Positions 11,903-25,239 of a DNA stretch of 64,000 nucleotides are shown here, in pieces. The stretch is from Petrosia ficiformis (lineage: Eukaryota > Porifera > Demospongiae > Haplosclerida > Petrosiidae): positions 4,163,741-4,227,740 of the forward strand of contig OX345645.1 of NCBI GenBank assembly GCA_947044365.1, in the 5' to 3' direction. The translations under genes and the position numbers were made by a program. Within the stretch, counting starts at the first letter, position 1; each line of letters begins with the position of its first letter. Under the pieces are notes generated by a model. That model made no database searches, had not been told where the DNA came from, and saw only the letters and a list, made by a program, of their open reading frames with translations.

Positions 11903-11934
11903 TACCCTTCCGCCTACGCTTCGTGGCGAGGGTA
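11903..11934. repeat. GC-rich palindrome (copy next to the B-C minisatellite)
   Basis: TACCCTTCCGCC...GGCGAGGGTA hairpin of about 32 bp. The same sequence ends the dispersed repeats at 691-722 and 27876-27907 and recurs at 18567-18598. Confidence 0.6.
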
Positions 11935-11939
11935 ACTAG

Positions 11940-12660
11940 AACTAAATACACACTCACAGCCACACACAAAACATCATGCACATAGCACACAGATGCATAT
12001 AACACATAGATGAACCCACAAAACACACTGACACACACACAACACGACATACCCACACACCACAGAAAAACAGCTATAGTTGAAGACATTCTTCAAATTT
12101 GCCTAGAAACTTGAAATGGTTCCAGATGCTCTTGTCAGTTCAACTATATTACTTCAATATTATGACCAAACCCACCAGCCATCTATAATCCATGTAGCCT
12201 TGAGTATGTAGGTGATAGGTCAATATGTATAGTACTGTGACAGGTAAATAAATTAAATGTGTGTGTGTGTGTCTTTTTTTGTATGAAAGCTGTTGAACTG
12301 TAAGTGTGTGTGTGTCTTTTTACAAGCCTACATGTGTATATTGCATGTGTACATACTTATGTTGTACAATTTAGGTGTAGGAGGTCATTGTCTAAGGTCT
12401 TATATACTGTAATTAACAAAATTGTTGTGTACATCAATAGCATGCATTATTTATTACATCAATATTTCATTTGTGTTTCATTGCATGCATTATTTAATCA
12501 GAGTTGTGAGAGAAAGTGTTTTTGAAACAAATAATGAACATTTAGGTATAATGAAGCAAAAGTACATTTAATAAACAGCAGTAATTAAAAGCAAGGAATT
12601 GTACAACTAACCAGCAGTAGTGATAAAAGCAGCAAGAAAATAAAAATGTTCCAGATTGAT
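11940..12660. other. 3' flank of EGF gene C
   Basis: ACAC-rich and TGTG-rich stretches (11948-12062 and 12260-12320) are followed by ordinary 3' flank that is shared with the downstream flanks of D and E ('gcatgcattatttattac'). The minus strand has AATAAA (plus TTTATT) near 12448, about 210 bp past the stop, a possible poly(A) signal. Confidence 0.4.
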
Positions 12661-15110
12661 TTAACCCAAACGATGATATCCTGGTTGGTAGGAAGGTTGC
12701 TGGTAGGCTGGTGCTCTGATTGGAGTGTATGAAGGAGAGCCATGAGAAGGGTATGATGGTAAACCACCGGGGTATGATGATGGACCTCTAGGGTAAGAAG
12801 ACGAACCACTGGGGTACGATGGGGAGTACGATGATGGACCTCTGGGGTATAATGGTGAGTATGACGATGGACTTCTGGGATAAGACGATGAACCACTGGG
12901 GTACGATGGGGAGTACGATGATGGAACTCTGGGGTAAGAAGACAAACTACTTGGAAATGATGGGGCGTACGATGGACCTCTGGGGTATGATGATTCAGTA
13001 GCAGGATGGCGTTGATAAATGCATGCGTGACCATCATAATCAAGTTCATATCCATTTTTGCAAGAACAGTAGAAATCTCCTTCGGTATTATGACATCTGT
13101 GGTAACATCCTCCATTATTTGTTGCACATTCATTGATATCTCTGCAGCTAACATCATCAATTAATCTGAAACCTGCATAGCAAGAACATTCAGCAACACC
13201 AACAGTATTGTTACAGATTTGATCACAGTCACGGCTTAGACAAGGATCTTGTGGTGGATCATCTCCTGGACGCTCTGCAAAAAGGGGAGAAGGAGGAATT
13301 ACAAATATTAGAAGAACATTATATGTAATTATATAGATTGTTTTAACTCACCACATGTTCCTGGAGTGTTAACAGAAGGCATATACCCAGATCTGCAGTT
13401 ACATGAAAAGTTTCCAATTGCATTAACACAGACCATTGAAATTGGATCACAGTCATGCCAGTGGTTTCTGCATTCATCAAAGTCGACACAGGTAACTAAG
13501 TCCTCATCAAGCTGGTATCCATCAGGACAGCTACACTGGTAAGATCCAGGTGTATTGAAGCAAAGGTCAGTGCAATCATCATCATCAAGATCACATTCAT
13601 CAATGTCATTACAGCTATAACTATCTGCATCTAATTGATATCCTCTCCAGCAATTGCAGTAAAATGAACCAGCCGTGTTGTTACAAACATGTTGACACCC
13701 TCCATTATCAGATAAACATTCATTGTTGTCCCAGCAAGTACGCTCATCTGGTCCGAGAGTGAATCCATGGTTACAGCCACAGAGAAAACTACCAGGAATA
13801 TTAAAGCAGTCGTCACTACAATCAAGTTCAACTTCATTAGGTTCTGCACATTCATTAATGTCATCACAGGTCTGTCCATCACCATTGAGTGTATATCCAT
13901 CATAACAACTGCACTCATATGATCCAAGTGCATTGAGACATTGTTGTTCACATAAATCTATTTGGAGATAGCATTCATTAATGTCCACACAGCGGGTTGG
14001 AGGAGAATAGTGATACTCACTCAGGCTTCTATACTGGCTTCGAAGTCCAAAGTCTGCTAGTCTAAATCCAGACTCACAAGTACAATAGTAACTGCCCTCA
14101 GTATTTGTACAGCTATGTTCACAGTCATCATTATTTGATTCACATTCATCAATATCTGTACACAAATTATCATTAGGATAATATCCATAGTAACAGTCAC
14201 ACACACGACTACCCGGGGTATTATAGCATTCTTGTTCACAGTCACCATTCTCAGTTAGACATTCATCTATGTCTTCGCATTCATGGAAGTTGATTTGTTC
14301 GTAACCAGAGCGACAGGAACAATCGTACGTACCGGGAAGATCATTGCAGTTGTGATCGCATCCACCATTACCAACAGCACATTCATTAATGTTAATGCAA
14401 ACCTTTTCTTCATCTAACATATAGCCAAATGGACAGGTACAGAGGAAGGATCCAGGAATGTTAATACATACAGATATAGCATTAGGTAAGCACGTTGTAG
14501 GTTGGTCACATTCGTTAATGTCTATACAGGAAAATTGATCTGCTAGTTCGTATCCTGGTGGGCAGGAACAGTCATAGGATCCATCTTCATTAACGCAAAT
14601 GTCCGAACAGCCTCCATTGCTTACCCAACATTCATTCTTATCAATACAAGAATGTTCATCTGGACCAAGTTCAAAACCATCACCACAAGAGCATTGAAAA
14701 CTACCAATAGTATTATGACAGTTCTCATTACTAGTACATCCAGCAGTACCCATTTCACACTCGTCAACATCAACGCACATATAGTAGATATTGTCCCAAG
14801 TATATCCATCAAAACATTCATTATTGATGTGTTGACAAGTCAGATGATCATAAGCAAGTTGATATCCTGTCGGACAAGTACAGTAGAAAGCTCCATTTGT
14901 ATTGTGACAGCCATGAGAACATCCACCATTCTTATCCAGGCATTCATCAATGTCAACACACTTGGTATATTTCCATTCGTATCCAGTAGAACATTGGTTG
15001 TGATAGGAAGGAGATGACACAGTAGAAGATGGAGGGTAGGTAGACTGAGAATCCACAGATATTGACATACACAGTATGCCCAGCAACCACAGTAATGCCT
15101 GTATCATCAT
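12661..15110 (-). CDS. EGF gene C: long form with a duplicated N-terminal module
   Basis: Exon 1 is 15110-13352 and exon 2 is 13274-12661, with a 77-nt intron, giving 790 aa. It has a signal peptide and then two fibulin-like Cys modules, each leading into a VD[IV]DEC repeat: [12 protein letters not shown] and [14 protein letters not shown]. Twelve cbEGF repeats lie in exon 1; one EGF and one cbEGF lie in exon 2. The tail of about 100 residues carries imperfect repeats of the [17 protein letters not shown] type and ends GYHRLG. Compared with A, B and E the first module and its EGF are replaced and expanded, and one extra Tyr/Ser/Pro tail unit is present relative to D. Secreted; a matrix or adhesion role is inferred. 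Confidence 0.85.
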
Positions 15111-15156
15111 TATGAAATCTGGAACATTAATAAATCTACTCAGTCCTGGGCAATCC

Positions 15157-15163
15157 TTTTATA
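15157..15163 (-). promoter_or_regulatory. TATA box of EGF gene C
   Basis: TATAAAA on the minus strand, 47 bp upstream of the ATG at 15110, in the shared promoter block. Confidence 0.6.
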
Positions 15164-15239
15164 CATCCTAGAATACATTCAGGGCTGCTACATTATTATT
15201 CTATATATTGTATTGAAACAATACTCCAATAGATAATTG

Positions 15240-18105
15240 GCTACCTGTCATTGTAGTCATTGTAGTCATTTTGTGGTTTTCAAATATTATAGATACTATA
15301 TGTCTGTACAAATTGCATAACTAGAATTTAATTTTGATAAAGAAGTCATGAATTGCCAGTAAGGAATTGAAAACATACCTGTTCTATTCCCAGAGTTAGT
15401 GATAGCAAACAACATTTACATGTATTGCAAGAACAATCAAAACAAAATGGCTAATAGACATTACTGATTCGAGCATCGGTAATCAGACCTTATAACACTA
15501 AGATACTCTGTGATCTCCAACAAGTCCCTCTCTTTTCAACGGGACTGACCAGAGTAATAACCATTAACAACTATATATAAGTAACAATTAAGTGTAAATT
15601 ACTCCAAGTACTCCATAGGATAGTACATTCTCTATAAAGGATAGTACTACTCTTTGAGTACATCAGACCTTCGCTCAATATGATAAAGTAGTTCTAAGTC
15701 AGTACCCTCTTGCAGTACATCACACCTTCTTTCTATAATTCAGTATACTGATATGTATATAGGGTATAGTATCACAATGAATTGGTTGAGATGTAGACTA
15801 AATTCGTCTTTACTTCAATCAGCTATTATGTGTGTTGGTGGCTCGAGATGCTTGATACAGGCCTGACCGTTCAAGTCTCTTAAGTAGCAGTCGATACTAT
15901 CACTCGTGAATCCGGTTTATAGTTTCACCCAACTGTTGACATTCTTGATAATAATTGAATTTAGTTTTGCATATAACCTTATCTATCATTATTATTATTT
16001 TGGCTAGCAGGACAACTTGCAACACTATATCCAAATACCAATGATTCTTGCAACATGCATATCCAAATACGTAATATTTTGAGCTGCATCATACAAAGTT
16101 GCATTCTGTATTCCCATTTAACAGTAAAAGAAAGATCACTGATAACAATAAAAGGTGACAAAAGCCATATAACTCACAGAATTTTGTATATTCCAGTTTG
16201 TTCTTTAGGATGAAGAGCCAAAAGATATAAGAATTAAGTATAAGCCAATGCATTTTTTTGTTGTGTCGCCACCTAAAAACATCAATTGTTACTTAATTAT
16301 TTTAGATATATTTTCGACATGATCATTGACACTGCTTTGTCACTCATGTACACACACAGACACAAACCCAAATGTACACACATATAGCTATATATTACAC
16401 ACAGACACACACACACAAAACAGTGTATCACAGTTCAAACTGATATATTTTGTATTAGTTATAATCTACTGAATCAAGTTAGCGTTTTTATTTCCAGGGC
16501 CTCTAGGGGATTTCACCCCAAAATCTTATTTAATAAATTGCCCCTAAACATTTTGCTTATAAGTATTTACTCTCCAGTACATGTGAATTTCTGCTCTTAT
16601 TATTACACAGTCAATGCATAACAAATAAGAATTTAAAAATTTCTGTATACATGTACACATGTGCCTAGCATGCTAGCAAAAGGTTTAGAAACAATTAAAC
16701 AAGAAACAAAACAAACACAACAAACAAGCAGCCACAATGGCTTAGAAAATTCATAAAGCCCGGCTTAGAAAAATGACAATCAGCTACCATGGCTTAGTTA
16801 GCCGGAAGACAATCAATCACCATGGCTTAGAAAATAAGCAGCCACTGTGACAATGGCTTAACAAATTCGAAGTAAAAAAGGGGGGGATACTGAATGCTTA
16901 GTCTTGAGAAACAGGAATGGTTGGTTAAAGATCTTTGCCAGATGACTAGCCAACTCTCCCTACTCATCCAGTGTCCATATAGTAAAAATAGTATAATTAT
17001 ATAACAAGAATACATAATGCAACTCACAAATAAAGAAGAGAAGTATAGAGCTGCTGTGAACTTAAGTTGGAATACATAATGAATACATAATGCAACTCAC
17101 AAACAAAGAAGAGAAGTATAGAACTGCTGTGAACTTTAAGTTGGTTGCAAGGCTTGATCTATACTAAGCATCTGCTCTCAGAAATGAGGTGGTTGGTAAT
17201 CATTAACTAACTACACTTGCAACATACATGTATAAAAGAAGTACTGATTTGTACTGATTACAATTTTGAAGAAGCACTGATAAGTACTAATTAATTAATG
17301 CCTAGTATGTCAGATAGTCACATTTCTTGTCAAGCCCAGCCTAACATCAACCAGCAAGCAAATACCTCAGTTCCTCAATATGCCGTTTGCGTACATTACA
17401 ATTAAATTCAGTTTAGAAAAAATAGGTTCATGTATTCCACAAAACGTTTTAAAGCCAAACCATATAGCTTAGTATACCAGAATCCTTGTTGCATTAAATG
17501 ACTAGTTACCTTGTAATGTCATGTCTGCAAAATCTTTAGAAGAATCACATATCCCACCAATTCAGTCTTATTAAGTGTGAAATATACACTCCATAAGCAG
17601 GTTTAGTAGGAATATTACTGTATATTACTCTATCTAGAATAATTTTAGTTCTAGTATTGTTTTAGTTTTTGTACTAGAACTAAAATAAAATCAGCAGTAG
17701 ATCTACTATAACTAATTTTAATTCTAGTACCAAAGAATTAGAACAACACTACTATGTAGAAGTGATGAAAGAGCTGTTTAAAGTGGCAAGGCTTGAGGAA
17801 CTGAGGGGACAGTGATACTGAATCATGTGAGATAGGACCTTTCATTTGTTCACTTCTCTTTCATTTTGTCTGTCTGTTTCTGTCTCAGGCTATATCTGTC
17901 TGTCTCTGTCTATATTTCTCTCTGTCTGCATGTGTTTCTTCTTTCTTTTGTTTATCCTGCATTCTATATACATACACGTATTTTTTTTACCAGTGTCAAG
18001 ATCTATAACATTTGCTTATTGATGCTTGACTTGATTCAGATGATGAAGAGGATGAAGTAAAGACTGTTCCTCTCTCTAAGGAAACAAACACAACTAAAAC
18101 TATTG
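15240..18105. other. Spacer between EGF genes C and D (repeat unit, part 1)
   Basis: Second copy of the spacer at 8700-11290, aligned over most of its length, with indels. The ATCC microsatellite is missing here. A segment at about 17160-17600 is absent from the B-C spacer but partly present at 23209-23540. Two tandem copies of a 'gaatacataatgcaactcacaaa' segment lie at 17009-17125. No gene is supported. Confidence 0.55.
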
Positions 18106-18109
18106 GAAC

Positions 18110-18560
18110 CAGAGTAATTATTAGAACCAGCATATTAGTACTAAAAGGTATTATATAGATCTAATGTAGGATATAAAATTATTAGAACCAGGGTACTAGA
18201 ACTAATACTAAAATTATTAGAACCAGGGTACTAGTACTAATACTAATACTATAACTAGAACTACATGTATGGTATTACTATATAGAACTAAAATTATTAG
18301 AACCAGGGTGCTAGAACTAATACTAAAATTATTAGAACCAGGGTACTAGTACTAATACTAATACCATAACTAAAACTACATGTGTGGTATTACTATATAG
18401 AACTAAAATTATTAGAACCAGGGTACTAGAACTAATACTAAAATTATTAGAACCAGGGTACTAGTACTATTATAATACTAAAATTATTAGAACCAGGGTA
18501 CTAGAACTAATACTAAAATTACGGTACTAAAATTATTAGAACAGGGTACTAGAACTAATA
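18110..18560. repeat. Minisatellite, second AACCAGGGTACTAG array
   Basis: Same unit family as 11330-11895 but shorter by two or more blocks, so array length differs between otherwise near-identical duplicated units. Confidence 0.7.
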
Positions 18561-18566
18561 TTACTG

Positions 18567-18598
18567 TACCCTTCCGCCTACGCTTCGTGGCGAGGGTA
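18567..18598. repeat. GC-rich palindrome (copy next to the C-D minisatellite)
   Basis: The same hairpin as 11903-11934, with identical 'gcttcgtggcgaggg' right half. Confidence 0.6.
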
Positions 18599-18599
18599 A

Positions 18600-19276
18600 C
18601 TAGAACTAAATACACACTCACAGCCACACACAAAACATCATGCACATAGCACACAGATGCATATAACACATAGATGAACCCACAAAACACACTGACACAC
18701 ACACAACACGACATACCCACACACCACAGAAAAACAGCTATAGTTGAAGACATTCTTTAAATTTGCCTAGAAACTTGAAATGGTTCCAGATGCTCTTGTC
18801 AGTTCAACTATATTACTTCAATATTATGACCAAACCCACCAGCCATCTATAATCCATGTAGCCTTGAGTATGTAGGTGATAGGTCAATATGTATAGTACT
18901 GTGACAGGTAAATAAATTAAATGTGTGTGTGTGTGTCTTTTTTTGTATGTAAAGCTGTTGAACTGTAAGTGTGTGTGTGTGTCTTTTTACAAGCCTACAT
19001 ATGTGTATATTGCATGTGTACATGCTTATGTTGTACAATTTAGGTGTAGGAGGTCAATAGCATGCATTATTTATTACATCAATATTTCATTTGTGTTTCA
19101 TTGCATGCATTATTTAATCAGAGTTGTGAGAGAAAGTGTTTTTGAAACAAATAATGAACATTTAGGTATAATGAAGCAAAAGTACATTTAATAAACAGCA
19201 GTAATTAAAAGCAAGGAATTGTACAACTAACCAGCAGTAGTGATAAAAGCAGCAAGAAAATAAAAATGTTCTAGAT
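18600..19276. other. 3' flank of EGF gene D
   Basis: Near copy of 11940-12660, with a ~60-bp deletion around 19050. ACAC and TGTG tracts are present. Nothing else is recognised. Confidence 0.4.
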
Positions 19277-21714
19277 TTAACCCAAATGATGATATCCTGG
19301 TTGGTAGGAAGGTTGCTGGTAGGCTGGTGCTCTGATTGGAGTATATGAAGGAGAGCCATGAGAAGGGTATGATGGTAAACCACCGGGGTATGATGATGGA
19401 CCTCTAGGGTAAGAAGACGAACCACTGGGGTACGATGGGGAGTACGATGATGGACCTCTGGGGTATAATGGTGAGTATGACGATGGACTTCTGGGATAAG
19501 ACGATGAACCACTGGGGTACGATGATGGAACTCTGGGGTAAGAAGACAAACTACTTGGAAATGATGGGGCGTACAATGGACCTCTGGGGTATGATGATTC
19601 AGTAGCAGGATGGCGTTGATAAATGCATGCGTGACCATCATAGTCAAGTTCATATCCATTTTTGCAAGAACAGTAGAAATCTCCTTCGGTATTATGACAT
19701 CTGTGGTAACATCCTCCATTATTTGTTGCACATTCATTGATATCTCTGCAGCTAACATCATCAATTAATCTGAAACCTGCATAGCAAGAACATTCAGCAA
19801 CACCAACAGTATTGTTACAGATTTGATCACAGTCACGGCTTAGACAAGGATCTTGTGGTGGATCATCTCCTGGACGCTCTGCAAAAAGGGGAGAAGGAGG
19901 AATTACAAATATTAGAAGAACATTATATGTAATTATATGGATTGTTTTAACTCACCACATGTTCCTGGAGTGTTAACAGAAGGCATATACCCAGATCTGC
20001 AGTTACATGAAAAGTTTCCAATTGCATTAACACAGACCATTGAAATTGGATCACAGTCATGCCAGTGGTTTCTGCATTCATCAAAGTCGATACAGGTAAC
20101 TAAGTCCTCATCAAGCTGGTATCCATCAGGACAGCTACACTGGTAAGATCCAGGTGTATTGAAGCAAAGGTCAGTGCAATCATCATCATCAAGATCACAT
20201 TCATTAATGTCATTACAGCTATAACTATCTGCATCTAATTCATATCCTCTCCAGCAATTGCAGTAAAATGAACCAGCCGTGTTGTTACAAACATGTTGAC
20301 ACCCTCCATTATCAGATAAACATTCATTGTCGTCCCAGCAAGTACGCTCATCTGGTCCGAGAGTGAATCCATGGTTACAGCCACAGCGAAAACTACCAGG
20401 AATATTAAAGCAGTCGTCACTACAATCAAGTTCAACTTCATTAGGTTCTGCACATTCATTAATGTCATCACAGGTCTGTCCATCACCATTGAGTGTATAT
20501 CCATCATAACAACTGCACTCATATGATCCAAGTGCATTGAGACATTGTTGTTCACATAAATCTATTTGGAGATAGCATTCATTAATGTCCACACAGCGGG
20601 TTGGAGGAGAATAGTGATACTCACTCAGGCTTCTATACTGGCTTCGAAGTCCAAAGTCTGCTAGTCTAAATCCAGACTCACAAGTACAATAGTAACTGCC
20701 CTCAGTATTTGTACAGCTATGTTCACAGTCATCATTATTTGATTCACATTCATCAATATCTGTACACAAATTATCATTAGGATAATATCCATAGTAACAG
20801 TCACACACACGACTACCCGGGGTATTATAGCATTCTTGTTCACAGTCACCATTCTCAGTTAGACATTCATCTATGTCTTCGCATTCATGGAAGTTGATTT
20901 GTTCGTAACCAGAGCGACAGGAACAATCGTACGTACCGGGAAGATCATTGCAGTTGTGATCGCATCCACCATTACCAACAGCACATTCATTAATGTTAAT
21001 GCAAACCTTTTCTTCATCTAACATATAGCCAAATGGACAGGTACAGAGGAAGGATCCAGGAATGTTAATACATACAGATATAGCATTAGGTAAGCACGTT
21101 GTAGGTTGGTCACATTCGTTAATGTCTATACAGGAAAATTGATCTGCTAGTTCGTATCCTGGTGGGCAGGAACAGTTATAGGATCCATCTTCATTAACGC
21201 AAATGTCCGAACAGCCTCCATTGCTTACCCAACATTCATTCTTATCAATACAAGAACGTTCATCTGGACCAAGTTCAAAACCATCACCACAAGAGCATTG
21301 AAAACTACCAATAGTATTATGACAGTTCTCATTACTAGTACATCCAGCAGTACCCATTTCACACTCGTCAACATCAACGCACATATAGTAGATATTGTCC
21401 CAAGTATATCCATCAAAACATTCATTATTGATGTGTTGACAAGTCAGATGATCATAAGCAAGTTGATATCCTGTCGGACAAGTACAGTAGAAAGCTCCAT
21501 TTGTATTGTGACAGCCATGAGAACATCCACCATTCTTATCCAGGCATTCATCAATGTCAACACACTTGGTATATTTCCATTCGTATCCAGTAGAACATTG
21601 GTTGTGATAGGAAGGAGATGACACAGTAGAAGATGGAGGGTAGGTAGACTGAGAATCCACAAATATTGACATACACAGTATGCCCAGCAACCACAGTAAT
21701 GCCTGCATCATCAT
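19277..21714 (-). CDS. EGF gene D: long form, near-identical to C
   Basis: Exon 1 is 21714-19956 and exon 2 is 19878-19277, with a 77-nt intron, giving 786 aa. Architecture as in gene C: signal peptide, two fibulin-like modules, twelve cbEGF repeats in exon 1, one EGF and one cbEGF in exon 2, then a Tyr/Ser/Pro tail ending GYHHLG. The tail lacks a short unit present in C. Exon 1 has only scattered substitutions relative to C, including ELDADSYSC for QLDADSYSC and a DDNEC for DNNEC start, the latter shifting one calcium-binding motif. Very recent duplication or gene conversion with C is the simplest reading. Confidence 0.85.
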
Positions 21715-21760
21715 TATGAAATCTGGAACATTAATAAATCTACTCAGTCCTGGGCAATCC

Positions 21761-21767
21761 TTTTATA
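21761..21767 (-). promoter_or_regulatory. TATA box of EGF gene D
   Basis: TATAAAA on the minus strand, 47 bp upstream of the ATG at 21714, in the shared promoter block. Confidence 0.6.
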
Positions 21768-21849
21768 CATCCTAGAATACATTCAGGGCTGCTACATTAT
21801 TATTCTATATATTGTATTGAAACAATACTCCAATAGATAATTGGCTACC

Positions 21850-24095
21850 TGTCATTGTAGTCATTGTAGTCATTTTGTGGTTTTCAAATATTATAGATAC
21901 TATATGTCTGTACAAATTGCATAACTAGAATTTAATTTTGATAAAGAAGTCATGAATTGCCAGTAAGGAATTGAAAACATACCTGTTCTATTCCCAGAGT
22001 TAGTGATAGCAAACAACATTTACATGTATTGCAAGAACAATCAAAACAAAATGTTAATAAAAGTAATGGCTAATACACATTACTGATTCGAGCATCGGTA
22101 ATCAGTCTTATAATACTAAGATACTCTGGGATCCCCAACAAGTCCCTCTCTTTTCAATGGGACTGACCAGAGTAATAACCATTAACAACTATATATAAGT
22201 AACAATTAAGTGTAAATTACTCCAAGTACTCCATAGGATAGTACATTCTCTATAAAGGATAGTACTACTCTTTGAGTACATCAGAACTTATCTCTATAAT
22301 TTATGATAAAGTAGTTCTAAGTCAGTACCTTATTCTTACTCTTGCAGTACATCACACCTTCTCTCTATAATTATACTGATATGTATATATATAGGGTATA
22401 GTATCACAATGAATTGGTTGAGATGTTGACTGAATTTGTCTTTACTTCAATCAGCTATTATGTGTATTCGTGGCTTGAGATGCTTGTTACAGGCCTGACC
22501 GTTCAAGTCTCTTAAGTAGCAGTCGATACTATCACTCGTGAATCCGGTTTATAGTTTTATCCAACTGTTGACATCCTTGATAATAATTGTTTACATAATT
22601 TAGTTTTGCATATAACCTTATCTATCATTATTATTATTTTGGCTAGCAGGGTAACTTAAAAAAAATAAAATAAAAATACAGACATGTGCATTACCTGTTT
22701 AGTTTGAAGAGTTGTGGTTTAGGCCAATACTCAGGTGAGTAATGTATGTAATGAATAGGAATAACTACTACACTATCTTCAGGAATTGTTTGATCATATA
22801 CCACTGTTGTCTTTGAAGTATGTCGATTTATTCTGAAAATATGATGTATAAAATTAATATCATCGTATTACAACTTTTAACAAGTATAATTAATCCACAT
22901 CCATACATGTATATCATTGATCCATTCATTCATCTATTTAATATTTATCCATGCATACATTATTCATCCATATGTCCATCTATATACAATTTTATCAATC
23001 CAACAATAAAACCATCAATCCATCAATCTGTTGATGCAATCATTCATTCACAATCTATTCATCCATCCATCCATTCCCCCATTCATCTATATATCTATGT
23101 ATTGATCCACCTACCCATCATCACATCCATCAATACATCCATCTATCCACCCACAATTATATCCAATCATGTATCTATTACTCCATTCATTAACGTATCA
23201 GAACTGATTACAATTTTGAAGAAGCACTGATAAGTACTAATTAATTAATGCCTAGTATGTCAGATAGTCACATTTCTTGTCAAGCCCAGCCTAACATCAA
23301 CCAGCAAGCAAATACCTCAGTTCCTCAATATGCCGTTTGCGTACACTACAATTAGAAAAAATAGGTTCATGTATTCTAAAAAACTTTTTAAAGCCAAAAA
23401 ATATAGCTTAGTATACCAGAATCCTTGTATTGTTAACTTGTAATGTCTGTCTGCAAAATCTTTAGAAGAATCACATATCCTACCAATTCAGTCTTATTAA
23501 CTGTTTAATATACACTCCATAAGCAGGTTTAGTGGGAATATTACTGCATAAATATGGAAAGTTAAGCAGGAAAAATAATTTTAGTTCTAGTGCTCTATTT
23601 TAGAATAATTTTAGTTCTAGTATTAGTTCTAGACTACTAGAACTAAAATTAATTTTAGTTGTATAGTACTCTATCTAGGATACTTTTAGTTCTAGTATTG
23701 TTTTCATTTTTGTACTAGAACTAAAATAAAATCAGCAGTAGATCTACTATAACTAATTTTAATTCTAGTACCAAAGAATTAGAACAACACTACTATGTAG
23801 AAGTGATGAAAGAGCTGTTTAAAGTGGCAAGGCTTGAGGAACTGAGGGGACAGTGATACTGAATCATGTGAGATAGGACCTTTCATTTGTTCACTTCTCT
23901 TTCATTTTGTCTGTCTGTTTCTGTCTCAGGCTATATCTGTCTGTCTCTGTCTATGTTTCTCTCTGTCTGCATGTGTTTCTTTCTTTCTATTTTCATTGTT
24001 TATCATGCATTCTATATACATACATGTATTTGTTTACCAGTGTCAAGATCTATTACAGTTGCTCATTGATGCTTGACCTGATTCAGATGATGAAG
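21850..24095. other. Spacer upstream of EGF gene D (truncated third spacer copy)
   Basis: Third copy of the duplicated spacer. It keeps the ATCC microsatellite (about 22880-23190) and the TAGT-rich stretch (about 23580-23780), but breaks off near 24095 where retroelement sequence begins, just before the minisatellite would be expected. Confidence 0.55.
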
Positions 24096-24104
24096 TAAAG
24101 CAGA

Positions 24105-25235
24105 CCTTTTTCGGCCTTTAGAAGAAGCAATAAGACATCGTTTTCTACCTTCTCTCACTAATCAAAATGCATTAATCATCAGCTAAGAGAGTTAATGGCT
24201 CTTCCAGTGCGTTTTAGTGGTTTAAATATAATCAATCCTTCCTTTTTAGCATCTTCTCAGTTTCAGGCTTCTATGATGATCACAGCTCCCATTGTTGCTT
24301 TGATACATTTACAGTCAGCAGAATACCCCTTTTCAGTAATTGAGGGTATATGAGCAAAGTCAAAGATTACGAGTGAACATAGAAAAAATCTGGACAATGC
24401 TGCAAAGGAAGCGTTATTTACTGACCTACCTAAATCTCTTCTGAGGTCAGTTGAAGTAGCCAGTGAGAAAGGAGCATCTACTTGGCTCATAGCCCTACCT
24501 CCAATAGAGCATGGGTTCGCACTTCACAAGTGGTCCTTTAGGGATGCTCTCTGCCTGCGTTATGGTTGGACACCCTCATATCTTCCTTCTCACTGTGTCT
24601 GTGGTAAGGACTTCACAATAGAGCATGCTCTAAGTTGTATGTGTGGAGGATTTCTGTCAATCAGGCATAATGAAATCCGTGATGCTACAGCTCATTTTCT
24701 TTCTGATGTTTGTCACAACGTAATGATTGAACCATCTTTGCAAGAACTTATTGTAGAGGTATTCACTCACAAATCTGCAAACTGCCAAGATGGAGCCCGT
24801 TTATAGATGTAGCCGCCTGTGGTTTTTGGGGTTGTCGAGAACGTGCATTTTTTGATGTCAGGATCTTTAATCCTTTTGCACGAACCAACCTCAATTCTTC
24901 ACTGTCAACATACTATAGACGACATGAAATGGATAAGAAGAGAATATATCAACAGAGGATCACAGATATTGAACTATCATCATTCTCACCACTGGTGTTT
25001 TCTACAGCAGGTGGAATGGAACCCATTGCCACTGTTGTGTTTGAGCGATTAGCTTCCATGGTTGCTGAAAAGCAGAACCTTTCATATTCTAGAGTTCTAA
25101 ACTGGATGAGATGTCGTATTAGTTTTTCTCACTCCTATGCTCTTCTATTATGTGTCTAGGTGGGGCAAGATCATCTCAAAACCACCTTTCTCCTGCTTTC
25201 GGCATTGAAACAATTAACCTTGCCTGTAGTGAAGG
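24105..25235 (+). pseudogene. Retroelement fragment: C-terminal part of a reverse-transcriptase polyprotein
   Basis: Broken plus-strand frames encode pieces typical of the C-terminus of a retroelement protein common in sponge and cnidarian genomes. In order they are: IRHRFLPSL, then ALHKWSFRDALCLRYGW, a Cys/His cluster CVCGKDFTIEHALSC, the GGF...RHNEIRDATA segment, an endonuclease-like FFDVRIFNPFA, and STAGGMEPIA near the end. Frameshifts and stops separate these, including one just before GGARSSQNH, so the copy is dead. It lacks the reverse transcriptase core. Family recognition is from memory of the pattern; the exact clade is not assigned. It marks the break between the D spacer and the region leading to gene E. 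Confidence 0.65.
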
Positions 25236-25239
25236 CAAG

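Noticed and set aside
11823..12089. 88-aa Cys/Val-rich minus-strand ORF, repeated identically at 18487-18753
   Set aside because: It translates the ACAC tract and the minisatellite; identity of the two copies follows from duplication of the spacer.
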